A stretch of 40,915 nt of DNA from the NCBI GenBank assembly GCA_009379995.1, contig WHSR01000046.1:1-40915 (forward strand), read 5' to 3'. A program made the translations under genes and the position numbers. Origin of the DNA: Streptosporangiales bacterium. GTDB taxonomy: Bacteria > Actinomycetota > Actinomycetes > Streptosporangiales > WHSR01. Shown here in pieces: positions 32,000 through 40,893 of this stretch. Under the pieces are notes generated by a model that worked only from the letters and a program-made list of their open reading frames with translations, searched no databases and was not told the origin of the DNA. Each line of letters opens with the position of its first letter. Within the stretch, counting starts at the first letter, position 1.

Positions 32000-34349
32000 G
32001 AGACGCCTGCTGGATCGCCTGCCACACCTTGGCCGAGGTGACAGGCATGTCGATGTTGCGGACACCCAGGTGGGTAAGTGCGTCGATGACCGCGTTGACG
32101 TAGGCCGCGGGGGAACCGACGGTCGCGGACTCGCCGACGCCCTTGGCGCCGAGCGGATGGTGCGGCGAGGGGGTCTCCATGGCGTAGGTCTCGAACCTCG
32201 GGGTCTCCCAGGACGTGGGCAGCAGGTAGTCCATGAAGTTCGAGCCGATGCAGTTGCCCTGCTCGTCGAAGGTGATCAGCTGCATGGCGGCGATCCCGTA
32301 CCCCTCGGCGAGCCCGCCGTGCAGCTGCCCTTCGACGATCATGGGGTTGATCCGTACGCCGCAATCGTCGACGGCCACCGCGCGCCGCACCGTCCACACC
32401 CCGGTCTCCGGATCGACGTCGACGACCACCACGTACGTGCCGAACGGGTACGTCATGTTCGGCGGGTCGTAGTACGTGACGCCCTCCAGTCCGGCCTCGA
32501 GGTCGTCGGGATGGTTGGTGTAGGCGGCGAACGCCACGTCCTGGATCGTCACCGCCTGTTCGGGAGTTCCCTTGACCACGAACCGGCCGGACTGCCACTC
32601 CAGGTCGTCCGGCGAACACTCCAGCACGTGCGCAGCGATCTTGCGGCCCTTGTCCAGCAGCTTGCGGGACACCACCGCCGTGGCGGCGCCGGCGGTCGGG
32701 GTCGACCGGGACGCGTACGTTCCCAGCCCGTACGGCGTGTTGTCGGTGTCGCCGTACTGGACCAGCACGTCCTCGGCCGGTATGCGGAGCTCGTTCGCGA
32801 CGATCTGGGCGAACGTCGTCTCGTGCCCCTGGCCCTGTGTCTGCACGCCGATCTTGAGGATCGCCTTCCCGGTCGGGTGGACGCGCAGCTCCGCGGAGTC
32901 GAACATCTTGATCCCCGCGATGTCGTAATCCTTGTGCGGACCGGCCCCGACCACCTCGGTGAAGCTGGCGATCCCGATGCCCATCAGCTTGCCCTGGGCG
33001 CGGCCCTCGGCCTGCTCGCGGCGCAGCTCGTCGTAGCCGACCGCGTCGAGGGCCTTCTGCAGCGCCGCCGGGTAGTTACCGGAGTCGTAGAGGAACCCGG
33101 TGGCCGACTGATACGGGAACTGCTCCGGCCGGATGAAGTTCAGCCGCCGCAGCTCCGCCGGGTCGATGCCCAGCTCGTAGGCGGCGTTCTGCACCAGCCG
33201 CTCGATGAGGAACGACGCCTCGGTCACCCGGAACGAGCACCGGTACGCCACGCCACCCGGCGCCTTGTTCGTGTACGCGCCGCGGCCGGTGACGTGTGCC
33301 GCCGTCAGGTCGTACGACCCGGTGACGATGTGGAAGAGCCCGGCGCGGCACTTGGACGGCTGCGCGTCGGCAAAGAATGCGCCCTGGTCGGAGACCATGC
33401 TCACGCGCAGGCCCAGCATCCGACCGTCGCGGTTCAGCGCCAGCTCGCCGTGCATGTGGTAGTCGCGCGCGAAGCCGGTGGAGATCAGGTTCTCCGTGCG
33501 GTCCTCGATCCACTTCACCGGCCGGTCCAGCAACAGCGACGCGGCGGTCGCCACCACGTAGCCGGGGTAGATCGGCACCTTGTTGCCGAACCCGCCGCCT
33601 ATGTCGACGGTCTTGATCTGGATGTTCTGCTCGGGCAACCCCGCCACCATCGCGAACAACGTGCGGTGCGCGTGCGGAGCCTGCGACGTCATATAGATAG
33701 TTGCCTTGCCGGTGGCGGCGTTCACGTCGGCGACGCACCCACACGTCTCCATCGGCGACGGGTGGCAGCGCGGGTAGTGGGTGTCCAACGAGACGACGAC
33801 GTCGGCCTGCGCGAAGGCGGCGTCGGCCGCCGCCTTGTCACCCGCCTCCCAGGTGTAGGCCAGGTTGGTGTCCTGGCCCTCCTTGTCGTCGCGGATGACC
33901 GGCGCGGCGGGCCGCAGCGCGGCGTGCGGGTCGACCACGGCAGGTAGCTCCTCGTAGTCGACCTCGATGAGCTCGAGGGCGTCCCGTGCCACGTACGGGT
34001 CCTCGGCGACGACGGCCGCCACCTCCTGGCCCTGGAAGCGCACCTTGTCGGTGGCCAGCACGGCCTGGGTGTCACCGGAGAGGGTGGGCATCCACGCCAG
34101 GTTGTGTGCCGCGAGGTCCGCCCCGGTCACCACGGCGACCACACCCGGCAGCTCGGCCGCCGCGCTGGGGTCGATGGATGCTATGCGGGCGTGCGCCAGC
34201 GGGCTGCGCAGCAACGCCATGTGCAGCATTCGGGGCAGTACGACGTCCTCGATATAGGTGCCCCGGCCACGGACGAACCGGTCGTCCTCTTTGCGCTTCA
34301 TGCTGTGGCCCAGGCCGTGTATCTCGGGGCCGGGCATGGTGGTGGTCAC
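31995..34349 (-). CDS. coxL: Form I carbon monoxide dehydrogenase large subunit
   Basis: 784 residues. The active-site loop reads AYRCSFR at 368-374, the AYxCSFR motif that defines form I (true CO-oxidising) CoxL. Cys371 would carry the sulfur bridging copper and molybdenum. 'DIGGGFGNK' around 249-257 and the catalytic Glu in '[18 protein letters not shown]' are also present. The enzyme oxidises CO with water to CO2. ATG 34349 follows the coxS stop by 12 nt. Genes for CoxD and CoxE, which build the copper-sulfur part in Oligotropha, are not in the window and may be elsewhere. Confidence 0.95.
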   Translation of the reverse strand: MTTTMPGPEIHGLGHSMKRKEDDRFVRGRGTYIEDVVLPRMLHMALLRSPLAHARIASIDPSAAAELPGVVAVVTGADLAAHNLAWMPTLSGDTQAVLATDKVRFQGQEVAAVVAEDPYVARDALELIEVDYEELPAVVDPHAALRPAAPVIRDDKEGQDTNLAYTWEAGDKAAADAAFAQADVVVSLDTHYPRCHPSPMETCGCVADVNAATGKATIYMTSQAPHAHRTLFAMVAGLPEQNIQIKTVDIGGGFGNKVPIYPGYVVATAASLLLDRPVKWIEDRTENLISTGFARDYHMHGELALNRDGRMLGLRVSMVSDQGAFFADAQPSKCRAGLFHIVTGSYDLTAAHVTGRGAYTNKAPGGVAYRCSFRVTEASFLIERLVQNAAYELGIDPAELRRLNFIRPEQFPYQSATGFLYDSGNYPAALQKALDAVGYDELRREQAEGRAQGKLMGIGIASFTEVVGAGPHKDYDIAGIKMFDSAELRVHPTGKAILKIGVQTQGQGHETTFAQIVANELRIPAEDVLVQYGDTDNTPYGLGTYASRSTPTAGAATAVVSRKLLDKGRKIAAHVLECSPDDLEWQSGRFVVKGTPEQAVTIQDVAFAAYTNHPDDLEAGLEGVTYYDPPNMTYPFGTYVVVVDVDPETGVWTVRRAVAVDDCGVRINPMIVEGQLHGGLAEGYGIAAMQLITFDEQGNCIGSNFMDYLLPTSWETPRFETYAMETPSPHHPLGAKGVGESATVGSPAAYVNAVIDALTHLGVRNIDMPVTSAKVWQAIQQASP

Positions 34350-34361
34350 GACGCTCTCCCT

Positions 34362-34889
34362 TCACCGCGTGGCGGCTTGCTCCGTGGCCGGTTGCCGCGT
34401 TGCCGGTTCCTCCGGGGCCGCTTGCTCCTGCATCGCCTGGGCCGCCCAGCGGACCGCCTTGACGATGTTGACGTAGCCGGTGCAGCGGCAGACGTTGCCG
34501 GACAGCGCCCAGCGGATCTCCTCCTCGCTGGGATCGGGGTTCCGTTCGAGCAGGGCGGTGGCGGCGACCATCATCCCCGGCGTGCAGAACCCGCACTGCA
34601 GGCCATGCTCCTCCTTGAAGCCCTGCTGGATCGGCTGCAGCTGGCCGCCCGTCGCCAGGCCCTCGACGGTGATGATCTCGCGGCCGTCGGCCTGCACCGC
34701 GAACATCGTGCAGGACTTGACGGGCAGTCCGTCGCACAGCACGGTGCATGCTCCGCAGTTGGTGGTGTCGCAGCCGATGTGGGTGCCCGTTAGCCGCAAC
34801 TTGTCGCGCAGGTAGTGGGCGAGCAGGAGGCGGGGTTCCACCTCGTCGGTGTGGTCCGCGCCGTTGACGGTGACCGTGATGCGTGCCAT
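34362..34889 (-). CDS. coxS: Carbon monoxide dehydrogenase small 2Fe-2S subunit
   Basis: 175 residues. The plant-type cluster is seen in '[18 protein letters not shown]' and 'VKSCTMF'; the second in '[11 protein letters not shown]' and '[16 protein letters not shown]'. These match CoxS-type proteins closely. The last ~25 residues form an Ala/Pro/Thr/Glu-rich tail with two PAT units, longer than in most CoxS. The protein passes electrons from the molybdenum site in CoxL to FAD in CoxM. It lies 12 nt after coxM and 12 nt before coxL. Confidence 0.94.
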   Translation of the reverse strand: MARITVTVNGADHTDEVEPRLLLAHYLRDKLRLTGTHIGCDTTNCGACTVLCDGLPVKSCTMFAVQADGREIITVEGLATGGQLQPIQQGFKEEHGLQCGFCTPGMMVAATALLERNPDPSEEEIRWALSGNVCRCTGYVNIVKAVRWAAQAMQEQAAPEEPATRQPATEQAATR

Positions 34890-34901
34890 GACTCCTCCTC
34901 G

Positions 34902-35771
34902 CTAGGCCGCCTGGGCCAGTTCCAGGGAGCGCGCCAGGCCGCGGCGTACGTAGGTCCGCACGACCTGCCGCTTGTAGTCCGCGCTGCCGCGCACGTCGCT
35001 GGGCGGATCGGCGGCCCGGGCGGCGGCCTCGGCGGCCTCGGCGAACACCTCCGGCCCCGGCTCCGCGCCGGCCAGCACCTCCTCGGCCTCGGCGGCGACT
35101 ACGTTGTGCCCGCCGACGGCGGTCAGGGCCAGGCCGGCACGGCCGATACGCTCGTTGTCCAGCTCCAGATGGGCCGCCACGCCCACCGTCGCGAAGTCAC
35201 CGACCTTGCGTTCCAGCTTGAGATACGTCCCGCCCGAGCGCGACGACGGCCGCGGCACCCGCACCTCGACGGCTACCTCCGTGGGCTGCAGGACGGTGCT
35301 GAACGGACCGGTGAAGAACTCCCGGACCGGGATGACTCGCTGTCCGGCCGTGCTGCGCGCCACCACCTCGGCGTTCAGGGCGAGCATCACCGAGCCCCAG
35401 TCCCCCGCGGGATCGGCGTGCGCCAGCGAACCGACCAGCGTGCCCCGGTTGCGCACCAGCGGGTCGGCGATAAGCGGGGCCGCGGCCGCCATGACGGGAT
35501 AGCGCTGGCGCAGCAGCTCGGAGGCCTCGAGCTCCGCGTGCCTGACCAGGGCACCTATGCGCAACCCGTCCGGGGTCTCCTGCACGGCATCCAGGCCCGG
35601 TACCCGGCCCAGATCCACCAGGACCTCCGGGCTGGCGAACCGCAGCTTCATCATCGGGATCAGACTCATTCCCCCGGCCAGCACCTTGGCCTCATCTCCA
35701 TACGCCGCAAGCGAGTCCAGCACATCCTCCAGGGCAGCCGGACTCCGGTAATCGAACGCCGCCGGGAACAC
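34902..35771 (-). CDS. coxM: Carbon monoxide dehydrogenase medium FAD subunit
   Basis: 289 residues from GTG 35771, with GAGGGAGGG just upstream; farther upstream the same frame is antisense to the HTH gene. FAD-binding loops are '[20 protein letters not shown]' and '[20 protein letters not shown]', as in CoxM. The C-terminal CO_deh_flav_C domain fills about 175-280. It is the first gene of coxM-coxS-coxL-xdhC-coxG on the minus strand. The phased repeats at 35795-35834 lie directly upstream and are probably its control region. Confidence 0.93.
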   Translation of the reverse strand: MFPAAFDYRSPAALEDVLDSLAAYGDEAKVLAGGMSLIPMMKLRFASPEVLVDLGRVPGLDAVQETPDGLRIGALVRHAELEASELLRQRYPVMAAAAPLIADPLVRNRGTLVGSLAHADPAGDWGSVMLALNAEVVARSTAGQRVIPVREFFTGPFSTVLQPTEVAVEVRVPRPSSRSGGTYLKLERKVGDFATVGVAAHLELDNERIGRAGLALTAVGGHNVVAAEAEEVLAGAEPGPEVFAEAAEAAARAADPPSDVRGSADYKRQVVRTYVRRGLARSLELAQAA

Positions 35772-35794
35772 GGGTCCCTCCCTCGAGCTGGGAT

Positions 35795-35834
35795 GTTTTC
35801 CTGTGTTTTCCTGTGTTCTACGCTGTTTCCACAG
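35795..35834. promoter_or_regulatory. Four 10-bp phased repeats between coxM and HTH gene
   Basis: Two exact tandem copies of GTTTTCCTGT (35795-35804, 35805-35814) are followed in the same 10-bp phase by GTTCTACGCT and GTTTCCACAG. The last two keep GTT at the start of each unit. Ten-base spacing places every unit on one face of the helix, fitting several regulator molecules bound side by side. The site is 24 nt from coxM and 51 nt from the divergent HTH gene, which is the likely binder. An embedded GCTGT/ACAGC pair sits at 35822-35835. Confidence 0.6.
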
Positions 35835-35885
35835 CATTCTCCCACCCATGAAGGCCGTCAAGAGGCGTCCGCCTATCCTGCATTT

Positions 35886-36608
35886 ATGGGCAAGATCACG
35901 GATCCTGGCGTCGGCGAACCGCTGCTGTCGGCCGCCGAGGTCGCAGCTCGTCTCGGTGTCACCATCGACACCGTGACGCGCTGGTGTCGCCGTGGCCACC
36001 TCCGCGCCAGCAAGCCGGGCCGGGACTGGCGGGTGCCCGCCTCCGCGCTCGAGGAGTTCCTCACCTACCACGTGCCGGCTCCGGACGGCGCCGGGGCCAC
36101 CGACGGGCCCGCGACGACCGACGACGAGCCCGCCAGCACGGGCGACGAACTGACCCGGCTGATCGACACCTTGCCCCCCGGGGGCCACGTACTGGTAGCC
36201 GTGCCCGGTGACGCGGAGGCGGCCGGCGAGGTCCATGCCCGGCTGGCCGCCGTCGCCGACCACGACCTCCAACCGCCCTCGACCCAGCACGACCCGATCC
36301 TGGCGCGCGCACTCCTCACCGCCGCGCAGCGAGCCGAGCTCGACCTGCTCACCTCCGAGCCGGCACCCCACCGGCGGTTCCGGTTGCTGCGGTGGGCGGT
36401 GCAACATCCGCACGCGGCGACGACCGAGCGGCGCCTGACCCACCTGGCAGCCCAACGTGGTCTGGTAGTGCTGTGTGTGCTCCCTCTCGCCGAGGTCGCC
36501 GGGTTCGAGACGCTCCTCCAGGTGCACACCCATCTGCTGGTGGCCGCTCCCACCCCAGCGGCATCCCTGACCGATCTCGGGGACGACCGGGCCGAAGCCA
36601 CGGGATGA
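35886..36608 (+). CDS. Helix-turn-helix regulator of the cox locus (putative)
   Basis: 240 residues from ATG 35886. An excisionase/MerR-like helix-turn-helix spans about 13-59 ('LLSAAEVAARLGVTIDTVTR' then 'WCRRGHLRASKPGRDWRVP'). An acidic Pro/Ala-rich linker follows (about 62-90). The C-terminal ~150 residues form an unassigned alpha/beta domain ('GGHVLVAVPGDAEAAGEVHA', 'LDLLTSEPAPHRRFRLLRWA') that may bind a ligand; I cannot name its family. The gene is divergent from coxM and 4 nt before a second FAD-subunit gene, so it probably controls CO oxidation. It is not of the LysR or MerR cox-regulator types I know. Confidence 0.78.
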   Translation: MGKITDPGVGEPLLSAAEVAARLGVTIDTVTRWCRRGHLRASKPGRDWRVPASALEEFLTYHVPAPDGAGATDGPATTDDEPASTGDELTRLIDTLPPGGHVLVAVPGDAEAAGEVHARLAAVADHDLQPPSTQHDPILARALLTAAQRAELDLLTSEPAPHRRFRLLRWAVQHPHAATTERRLTHLAAQRGLVVLCVLPLAEVAGFETLLQVHTHLLVAAPTPAASLTDLGDDRAEATG

Positions 36609-36612
36609 CGCC

Positions 36613-37542
36613 ATGTATCCGCCAGCCTTCAGCTACCACGCCCCCGGCCGCCTGGACGAGGCCGCCGACCTGCTGGCCGAGCTGGGGCCGGATGCCCAGC
36701 CGCTGGCCGGCGGACAAACCCTCATCCGGGCCATGAAGCTGCGTCACGTCCGGCCGCGCCATCTCGTCGATCTGCGCTACCTCGACCTCGCCGGCATCAC
36801 GCAGCACAAGGATCAGTACACGGACGGGCACGCGGACGGGGTCCGGACGCTGCGCGTCGGGGCCACCACGACGCTGACCGCATGCGAGGACGCGGCACCG
36901 ATCCAAGACCTGTGGCCGCTGCTCACCGACGCCCTCCATGTCACCGCCGATCCGCTGGTACGCAACCTCGCCACCATGGGCGGAGCGGCCGCCGACGCCG
37001 ATCCGCGCGGCGACATCGGCCCCGTGCTCGTCGCCGCCGAGGCCAACCTCCACCTCGCCGGATCTGGTACGGCCCGCCTCCTCTCCGCGGAGAGCTTCTT
37101 CACCGGCCCCTCCAGCACCGCCCTGGGGCTGGGCGAGATACTTACCCACATCGACTTCCCCCTCCACCCCGGGAGCGGCGGCTGCTACCTCAAGGTGAAC
37201 CGGAAGGTCGGTGACCCGGCCCTGCTCGGCATCGCCGTCCAACTCCGGGTGGTCCACGACCAGGCCGTCACCCGCTGCCGCATCGCCGTGACCAACGCCG
37301 GTCCCACCTACGTTCGTGCCTACAAGGCCGAGGAATGCCTCTACGGCCAACCGGTGACCGCCGCCGCGGCACGCCGCGCCGCCGACATCGCCGCCCAGGA
37401 AGTCCACCCGCATCCGGACCGTGATGCCCCCGCCCCGTACAAACAGGCCCTCATCCGCGCCCTCACCCATCGCGCAGCCCTCACCGCCGCGGAGCGCGCG
37501 TCCGGGAGCGATGGTCGAGCGGTTGAGCCCGTACGCGCATGA
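36613..37542 (+). CDS. Orphan FAD-binding molybdenum hydroxylase subunit (CoxM paralogue)
   Basis: 309 residues. FAD loops are 'AQPLAGGQTLIRAMKLRHVR' and 'VRNLATMGGAAADADPRGD', and the CO_deh_flav_C part follows with 'GGCYLKVNRKVGDPALLGIA'. It is clearly a medium subunit but has no 2Fe-2S or Mo subunit next to it. It is the third FAD subunit in the window and is transcribed with the HTH regulator, away from coxMSL. An insertion of about 12 residues (the 'QHKDQYTDGHADGVR' region) makes it longer than CoxM. It may feed electrons from CoxSL to a different acceptor, or be a sensory relic. Confidence 0.9.
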   Translation: MYPPAFSYHAPGRLDEAADLLAELGPDAQPLAGGQTLIRAMKLRHVRPRHLVDLRYLDLAGITQHKDQYTDGHADGVRTLRVGATTTLTACEDAAPIQDLWPLLTDALHVTADPLVRNLATMGGAAADADPRGDIGPVLVAAEANLHLAGSGTARLLSAESFFTGPSSTALGLGEILTHIDFPLHPGSGGCYLKVNRKVGDPALLGIAVQLRVVHDQAVTRCRIAVTNAGPTYVRAYKAEECLYGQPVTAAAARRAADIAAQEVHPHPDRDAPAPYKQALIRALTHRAALTAAERASGSDGRAVEPVRA

Positions 37543-37567
37543 TTGAGCGCTTCTGCCCGGCGTAACC

Positions 37568-38362
37568 TCACGACGCGACGAGTCGTTGGATCTCGGCGTA
37601 GCCGGGAATCTCGCCGGGGACCGGCTGGTCGTCCCGGATCGCCTGGGCGACCGTGACCGCGGCGTGTACGGCCGCGCGAAACAGCAGCGAACCGGTGCTG
37701 ACGCGCCGGACTCCGAGGTCGGTCAACCGGCGGAGGGTGTGCCGGCGGGGCAGGTAGAGGATGTTGACGGGCGCGGCGACGGCGGCGACCAGGGCGCCGA
37801 TGTGCTCGTCGTCGGCGAGGCCCGGCACGAAGATCCCGTCGGCACCGGCCGCCACGTACCGCTCGGCGCGGGCGAGCGTGCCGCCCAACGGCGGCGAATC
37901 CTCCGCGGCGAGCCAGTGGGCGTCGACACGGGCATTGACGAACAGGCCGGGAGCCCGCGTCTTCACCGCGGAGATCAGCTCCGCCTGCCGGGCGGGATCC
38001 GCGAGCGTTCCGCCGGGCCGTCCGTCCTCCAGGTTGATGCCGACGGCACCGGCGGCCGTCAACTCGGCCGCCAGGTCCGCCACCTCGGCGGGGTCGTCGC
38101 TGAAGCCGGCCTCGACGTCGACGGTCACCAGGCAGGGCAGCCGGCCCAGCCGGCGCGTGAGCGCGAGGGTCTCCGCGCGGGCCCACCCCTCGGCGTCGGG
38201 CAGGCCGTGTGCCGCCGCCACGCCCAGGCTGGTGGTGCCGATCGCGGCGAACCCGGCGGCGGCAAGGGCCGCGGCCGAGGCGTAGTCCCAGGCGTTGGGC
38301 AGCACCAACGGCCGGTCGGCATGGTGCAGGGCGTGAAACGCCCGGTGGTCATTGGTCCCCAT
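37568..38362 (-). CDS. Isocitrate lyase/PEP mutase superfamily protein
   Basis: 264 residues. The superfamily pattern of a C-C or P-C lyase TIM barrel is present: 'RPLVLPNAWDYASAAALAAA' near the start, 'TVDVEAGFSDDPAEVADLAA' and 'GINLEDGRPGG' with the metal-binding acidic residues, then 'LFVNARVDAHW'. The usual Cys of isocitrate lyase (KKCGH) is absent, so it belongs to the 2-methylisocitrate-lyase/PEP-mutase-like group of unknown substrate common in actinomycetes. It lies 72 nt after the MBL hydrolase on the same strand and may be part of that transcript. Confidence 0.9.
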   Translation of the reverse strand: MGTNDHRAFHALHHADRPLVLPNAWDYASAAALAAAGFAAIGTTSLGVAAAHGLPDAEGWARAETLALTRRLGRLPCLVTVDVEAGFSDDPAEVADLAAELTAAGAVGINLEDGRPGGTLADPARQAELISAVKTRAPGLFVNARVDAHWLAAEDSPPLGGTLARAERYVAAGADGIFVPGLADDEHIGALVAAVAAPVNILYLPRRHTLRRLTDLGVRRVSTGSLLFRAAVHAAVTVAQAIRDDQPVPGEIPGYAEIQRLVAS

Positions 38363-38434
38363 GCCAGCACCGTACGGCGCGATCGCTTCGACGCTCGCCG
38401 AACCAACGGCACGGCCCGGGTATGGACCCGGCCT

Positions 38435-39064
38435 TCAGTGGCCGCGGGCTATCCACTCCGGCAGGTGCGGCGCCTCGGCGCCGATGGTGGTGTCGTCGCC
38501 GTGGCCGGTACGCACCACCGTCTCCCCCGGCAGGGTGAGCAGCCGGCGCTCGATCGACTCGATGATCGTGCCGAAGTCGGAGTAGGACCGCCCGGTCGCG
38601 CCGGGCCCACCGTTGAAGAGCGTGTCGCCGCTGAACAGCGTGCCGAGGTCCGGCGCGTACAGGCAGACCGAGCCCGGCGCGTGACCGGGGGTGTGCAGGA
38701 CCCGAAGGGCGGTCCCGGCGACCACGAGCTCGTCGCCGTCGGCCAGCGGCCGGTCGGGGTCGCGGTCGGGATAGGTCATCCGCCACAGCACCTCGTCGTC
38801 GGGATGCAGCAGGACCGGCGCGCCCGTCCGCTCGGCCAACTCGGCCGCGACGCCGACGTGGTCGTTGTGCGCATGGGTGCAGGCGATGGCGACCAGTCGG
38901 CGGTCGCCGACCGCCGCGGCGATGGCGTCCGCGTCGTGGGGCGCGTCCACCACTACCGCCTCGCGGTCGTCGCCGACGATCCATACGTTGTTGTCGACCG
39001 GCCAGGTGCCGCCGTCGAGGCTGAACGTGCCCGAGGTGACGACGTGGTCGATGCGTACGCTCAT
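38435..39064 (-). CDS. MBL-fold hydrolase partner of mycothiol dehydrogenase
   Basis: 209 residues. Zinc ligands are HAHNDH at 64-69, then 'RVLHTPGHAPGSVCLYAPDL' and 'TLFSGDTLFNGG', and a terminal 'TVVRTGHGDDTTIG' region. This is a glyoxalase II-like protein. Its gene follows that of S-(hydroxymethyl)mycothiol dehydrogenase by 20 nt, the standard arrangement in actinobacteria, where it is believed to hydrolyse S-formylmycothiol, the product of that dehydrogenase, to formate and mycothiol. Confidence 0.92.
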   Translation of the reverse strand: MSVRIDHVVTSGTFSLDGGTWPVDNNVWIVGDDREAVVVDAPHDADAIAAAVGDRRLVAIACTHAHNDHVGVAAELAERTGAPVLLHPDDEVLWRMTYPDRDPDRPLADGDELVVAGTALRVLHTPGHAPGSVCLYAPDLGTLFSGDTLFNGGPGATGRSYSDFGTIIESIERRLLTLPGETVVRTGHGDDTTIGAEAPHLPEWIARGH

Positions 39065-39084
39065 CCGACCCTCTCCCCCCGCCG

Positions 39085-40170
39085 CTACAGCAACACCACC
39101 GAACGCAGCACCTCACCCTTGTGCATCTTCTCGAACGCCTCCTCGACCTGGTCGAGCGCGATCCGCTCGGACACGAAGCCGTCGAGGTCGAGCCGACCCT
39201 GCCGGTAGAGGTCGACGAGCATGGGGAAGTCCCGCGAGGGCAGGCAGTCGCCGTACCACGAGGACTTGAGCGCACCGCCGCGGCCGAACACGTCCAGCAT
39301 CGGCAGGTCGACCCGCATGTCGGGGGTGGGTACGCCGACGAGCACCACTGTGCCAGCGAGGTCGCGGGCGTAGAAAGCCTGCTCGTAGGTGTCCGGCCGG
39401 CCGACGGCCTCGATGACGACGTCGGCCCCGTTCCCCCCGGTGAGCTCGCGGATCGCCGCCACCGGGTTGGTGCCGCGCGAGTTCACGGTGTCGGTGGCGC
39501 CGAACCGGCGCGCCCAGTCCAGCTTGCGATCATCGATGTCGACAGCGATGATCTTCGCGGCCCCGGCGAGCCGCGCCCCGGCGATCGCCGCGTCGCCGAC
39601 ACCGCCGCACCCGATCACCGCGACGCTGTCCCCACGGGTCACCGCCGCGGTGTTGAGGGCCGCACCGAGACCCGCCATCACCCCGCAGCCGAGCAGACCG
39701 GCCGCGGCGGCATCGGCCTCCGGGTCGACCTTGGTGCACTGTCCCGCCGCGACGAGGGTCTTCTCGACGAACGCACCGATGCCGAGGGCAGGAGACAGGG
39801 CCGTGCCGTCGGCGAGTGTCATCTTCTGCGCGGCGTTGTGGGTAGCGAAGCAGTACCACGGACGGCCGCGGCGGCACGCTCGGCAGTCGCCGCAGACCGC
39901 CCGCCAGTTGAGGATCACGAAGTCGTCCAGCTCGACGTCGGTCACCCCGTCGCCGACCGCCTCGACGACCCCCGCGGCCTCGTGGCCGAGCAGGAACGGG
40001 AAGTCGTCGTTGATCCCGCCGTCGCGGTAGAGCACGTCGGTGTGACAGACCCCGCACGCCTGGACCGTAACCAACGCCTCACCGGGCCCCGGATCGGGCA
40101 CCCGCACCGTCTCCAGCTCGACCGGCAGGCCCTTGCCCTTGGCGACGACGCCGCGAACCTCGTGCACCAT
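39085..40170 (-). CDS. mscR: S-(hydroxymethyl)mycothiol dehydrogenase
   Basis: 361 residues, a zinc-dependent class III alcohol dehydrogenase. Catalytic zinc ligands are Cys in '[15 protein letters not shown]' and His in '[14 protein letters not shown]'. The structural zinc site is '[15 protein letters not shown]', and the cofactor motif is '[20 protein letters not shown]'. The length and motif set match mycothiol-dependent formaldehyde dehydrogenase of actinobacteria. It oxidises formaldehyde bound to mycothiol to S-formylmycothiol with NAD. It is the first gene of a unit with the MBL hydrolase. Confidence 0.93.
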   Translation of the reverse strand: MVHEVRGVVAKGKGLPVELETVRVPDPGPGEALVTVQACGVCHTDVLYRDGGINDDFPFLLGHEAAGVVEAVGDGVTDVELDDFVILNWRAVCGDCRACRRGRPWYCFATHNAAQKMTLADGTALSPALGIGAFVEKTLVAAGQCTKVDPEADAAAAGLLGCGVMAGLGAALNTAAVTRGDSVAVIGCGGVGDAAIAGARLAGAAKIIAVDIDDRKLDWARRFGATDTVNSRGTNPVAAIRELTGGNGADVVIEAVGRPDTYEQAFYARDLAGTVVLVGVPTPDMRVDLPMLDVFGRGGALKSSWYGDCLPSRDFPMLVDLYRQGRLDLDGFVSERIALDQVEEAFEKMHKGEVLRSVVLL

Positions 40171-40641
40171 GCGATCCGCCTCTCACATGCCCAGAACACC
40201 CGGCTGGAGACGAAGCATAAGCCCAATGGACGTTGTTTCGGCAGGTCCCGAGGCACCTCTCGGCGAGGTGAATCGCTACCGGATACGCGGGTAGGCGGTT
40301 GCCGACGGTGACAACGTCTGGGAGGTGAGCGGCGGTGACTACCATCACCCACGAGACCCGGAGCCGTCCGAGCAGGAGCTCCCGGACATCGCGGGACGCC
40401 TCGCCACCGCGGTCGCCAATCTTGGCGGCTGATACCCAGGAGATGCGGACATGTTCCTCGCGGGCGCATGCGATATACTTCAGGTGGTTGCAGTCAAAGT
40501 TTGCGTTCGTTTTACCAGCGTCCGCAGAAGTTGATGGCGGACGCTTTCGTTTTCCCGGACTCTGCTCGGGTCGGCGGAGGTGCTCCTCGCAGCCCATGCC
40601 CGCACCGCGCGGGCACGTCTTACCTGCCGTAAGGAGCAGAT
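40171..40641. promoter_or_regulatory. Intergenic region: mscR promoter and csp leader
   Basis: A hairpin with arms CACCTC (40254-40259) and GAGGTG (40265-40270) is upstream of mscR. A 35-codon plus frame at 40325-40432 starts after GGGAGG but has no recognisable product. A TATACT -10-like hexamer at 40474-40479 begins what looks like a ~150-nt leader of the cold-shock gene. That leader contains a 9-bp stem, AGCGTCCGC/GCGGACGCT (40517-40525, 40537-40545), followed by TTCGTTTT. Long structured leaders are usual for cold-shock genes. Confidence 0.45.
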
Positions 40642-40857
40642 ATGAGCCAGGGAACCGTGAAGTGGTTCAACCCCGCCAAGGGGTACGGCTTCATCACCCC
40701 CGACGAGGGCGGCACAGACGTCTTCGTGCACTTCTCCGCCCTCGACGCCAGCCTCACCCGCAACGGTGAGCGCAACCTGGCGGAAGGCCAGCGGGTCGAG
40801 TTCCAGATCATCTCCGGCCAAAAGGGCCCCCAGGCCGAGCAGGTCCAGCTGGTCTAA
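40642..40857 (+). CDS. Cold-shock protein, CspA family
   Basis: 71 residues, slightly longer than the 67 of most actinobacterial Csps. RNP1 is KGYGFI at about 13-18 and RNP2 is VFVHF at about 27-31, with '[11 protein letters not shown]' at the start. The protein binds single-stranded RNA and DNA and melts structure in mRNA at low temperature. ATG 40642 is preceded by TAAGGAGCAG. The long upstream leader with a stem and T-rich run suggests control by RNA structure. A short hairpin follows the stop. Confidence 0.95.
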   Translation: MSQGTVKWFNPAKGYGFITPDEGGTDVFVHFSALDASLTRNGERNLAEGQRVEFQIISGQKGPQAEQVQLV

Positions 40858-40875
40858 GAACCGACCCTTCTTCCC

Positions 40876-40893
40876 CGGGAGGGCTTCCTCCCG
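40876..40893 (+). terminator. Hairpin after the cold-shock gene
   Basis: CGGGAGG (40876-40882) and CCTCCCG (40887-40893) form a 7-bp stem with a GCTT loop, 18 nt after the csp stop. No U-run follows, which is common in high-GC actinobacteria. It probably terminates the csp transcript. Confidence 0.7.

Noticed and set aside
31392..33947. An 851-codon plus-strand open frame antisense to coxL and xdhC
   Set aside because: High-GC bias keeps antisense frames open. The translation is low complexity (Arg, Gly, Val, His) and the minus strand encodes clearly conserved enzymes.
35880..35900. Similarity of GCAAGATCACGGAT to the palindrome in the coxL-xdhC junction
   Set aside because: Here the words are the first codons of the HTH gene (MGKITDP) with no palindromic partner, so the match is probably chance.
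37586..39208. A 540-codon plus-strand frame antisense to the lyase and hydrolase genes
   Set aside because: It is again a shadow of well-conserved minus-strand genes and has no recognisable motif.
40325..40432. A 35-codon ORF upstream of the cold-shock gene
   Set aside because: A GGGAGG lies upstream, but the peptide is not recognised and it sits in a leader/promoter region, so it was left within the intergenic entry.
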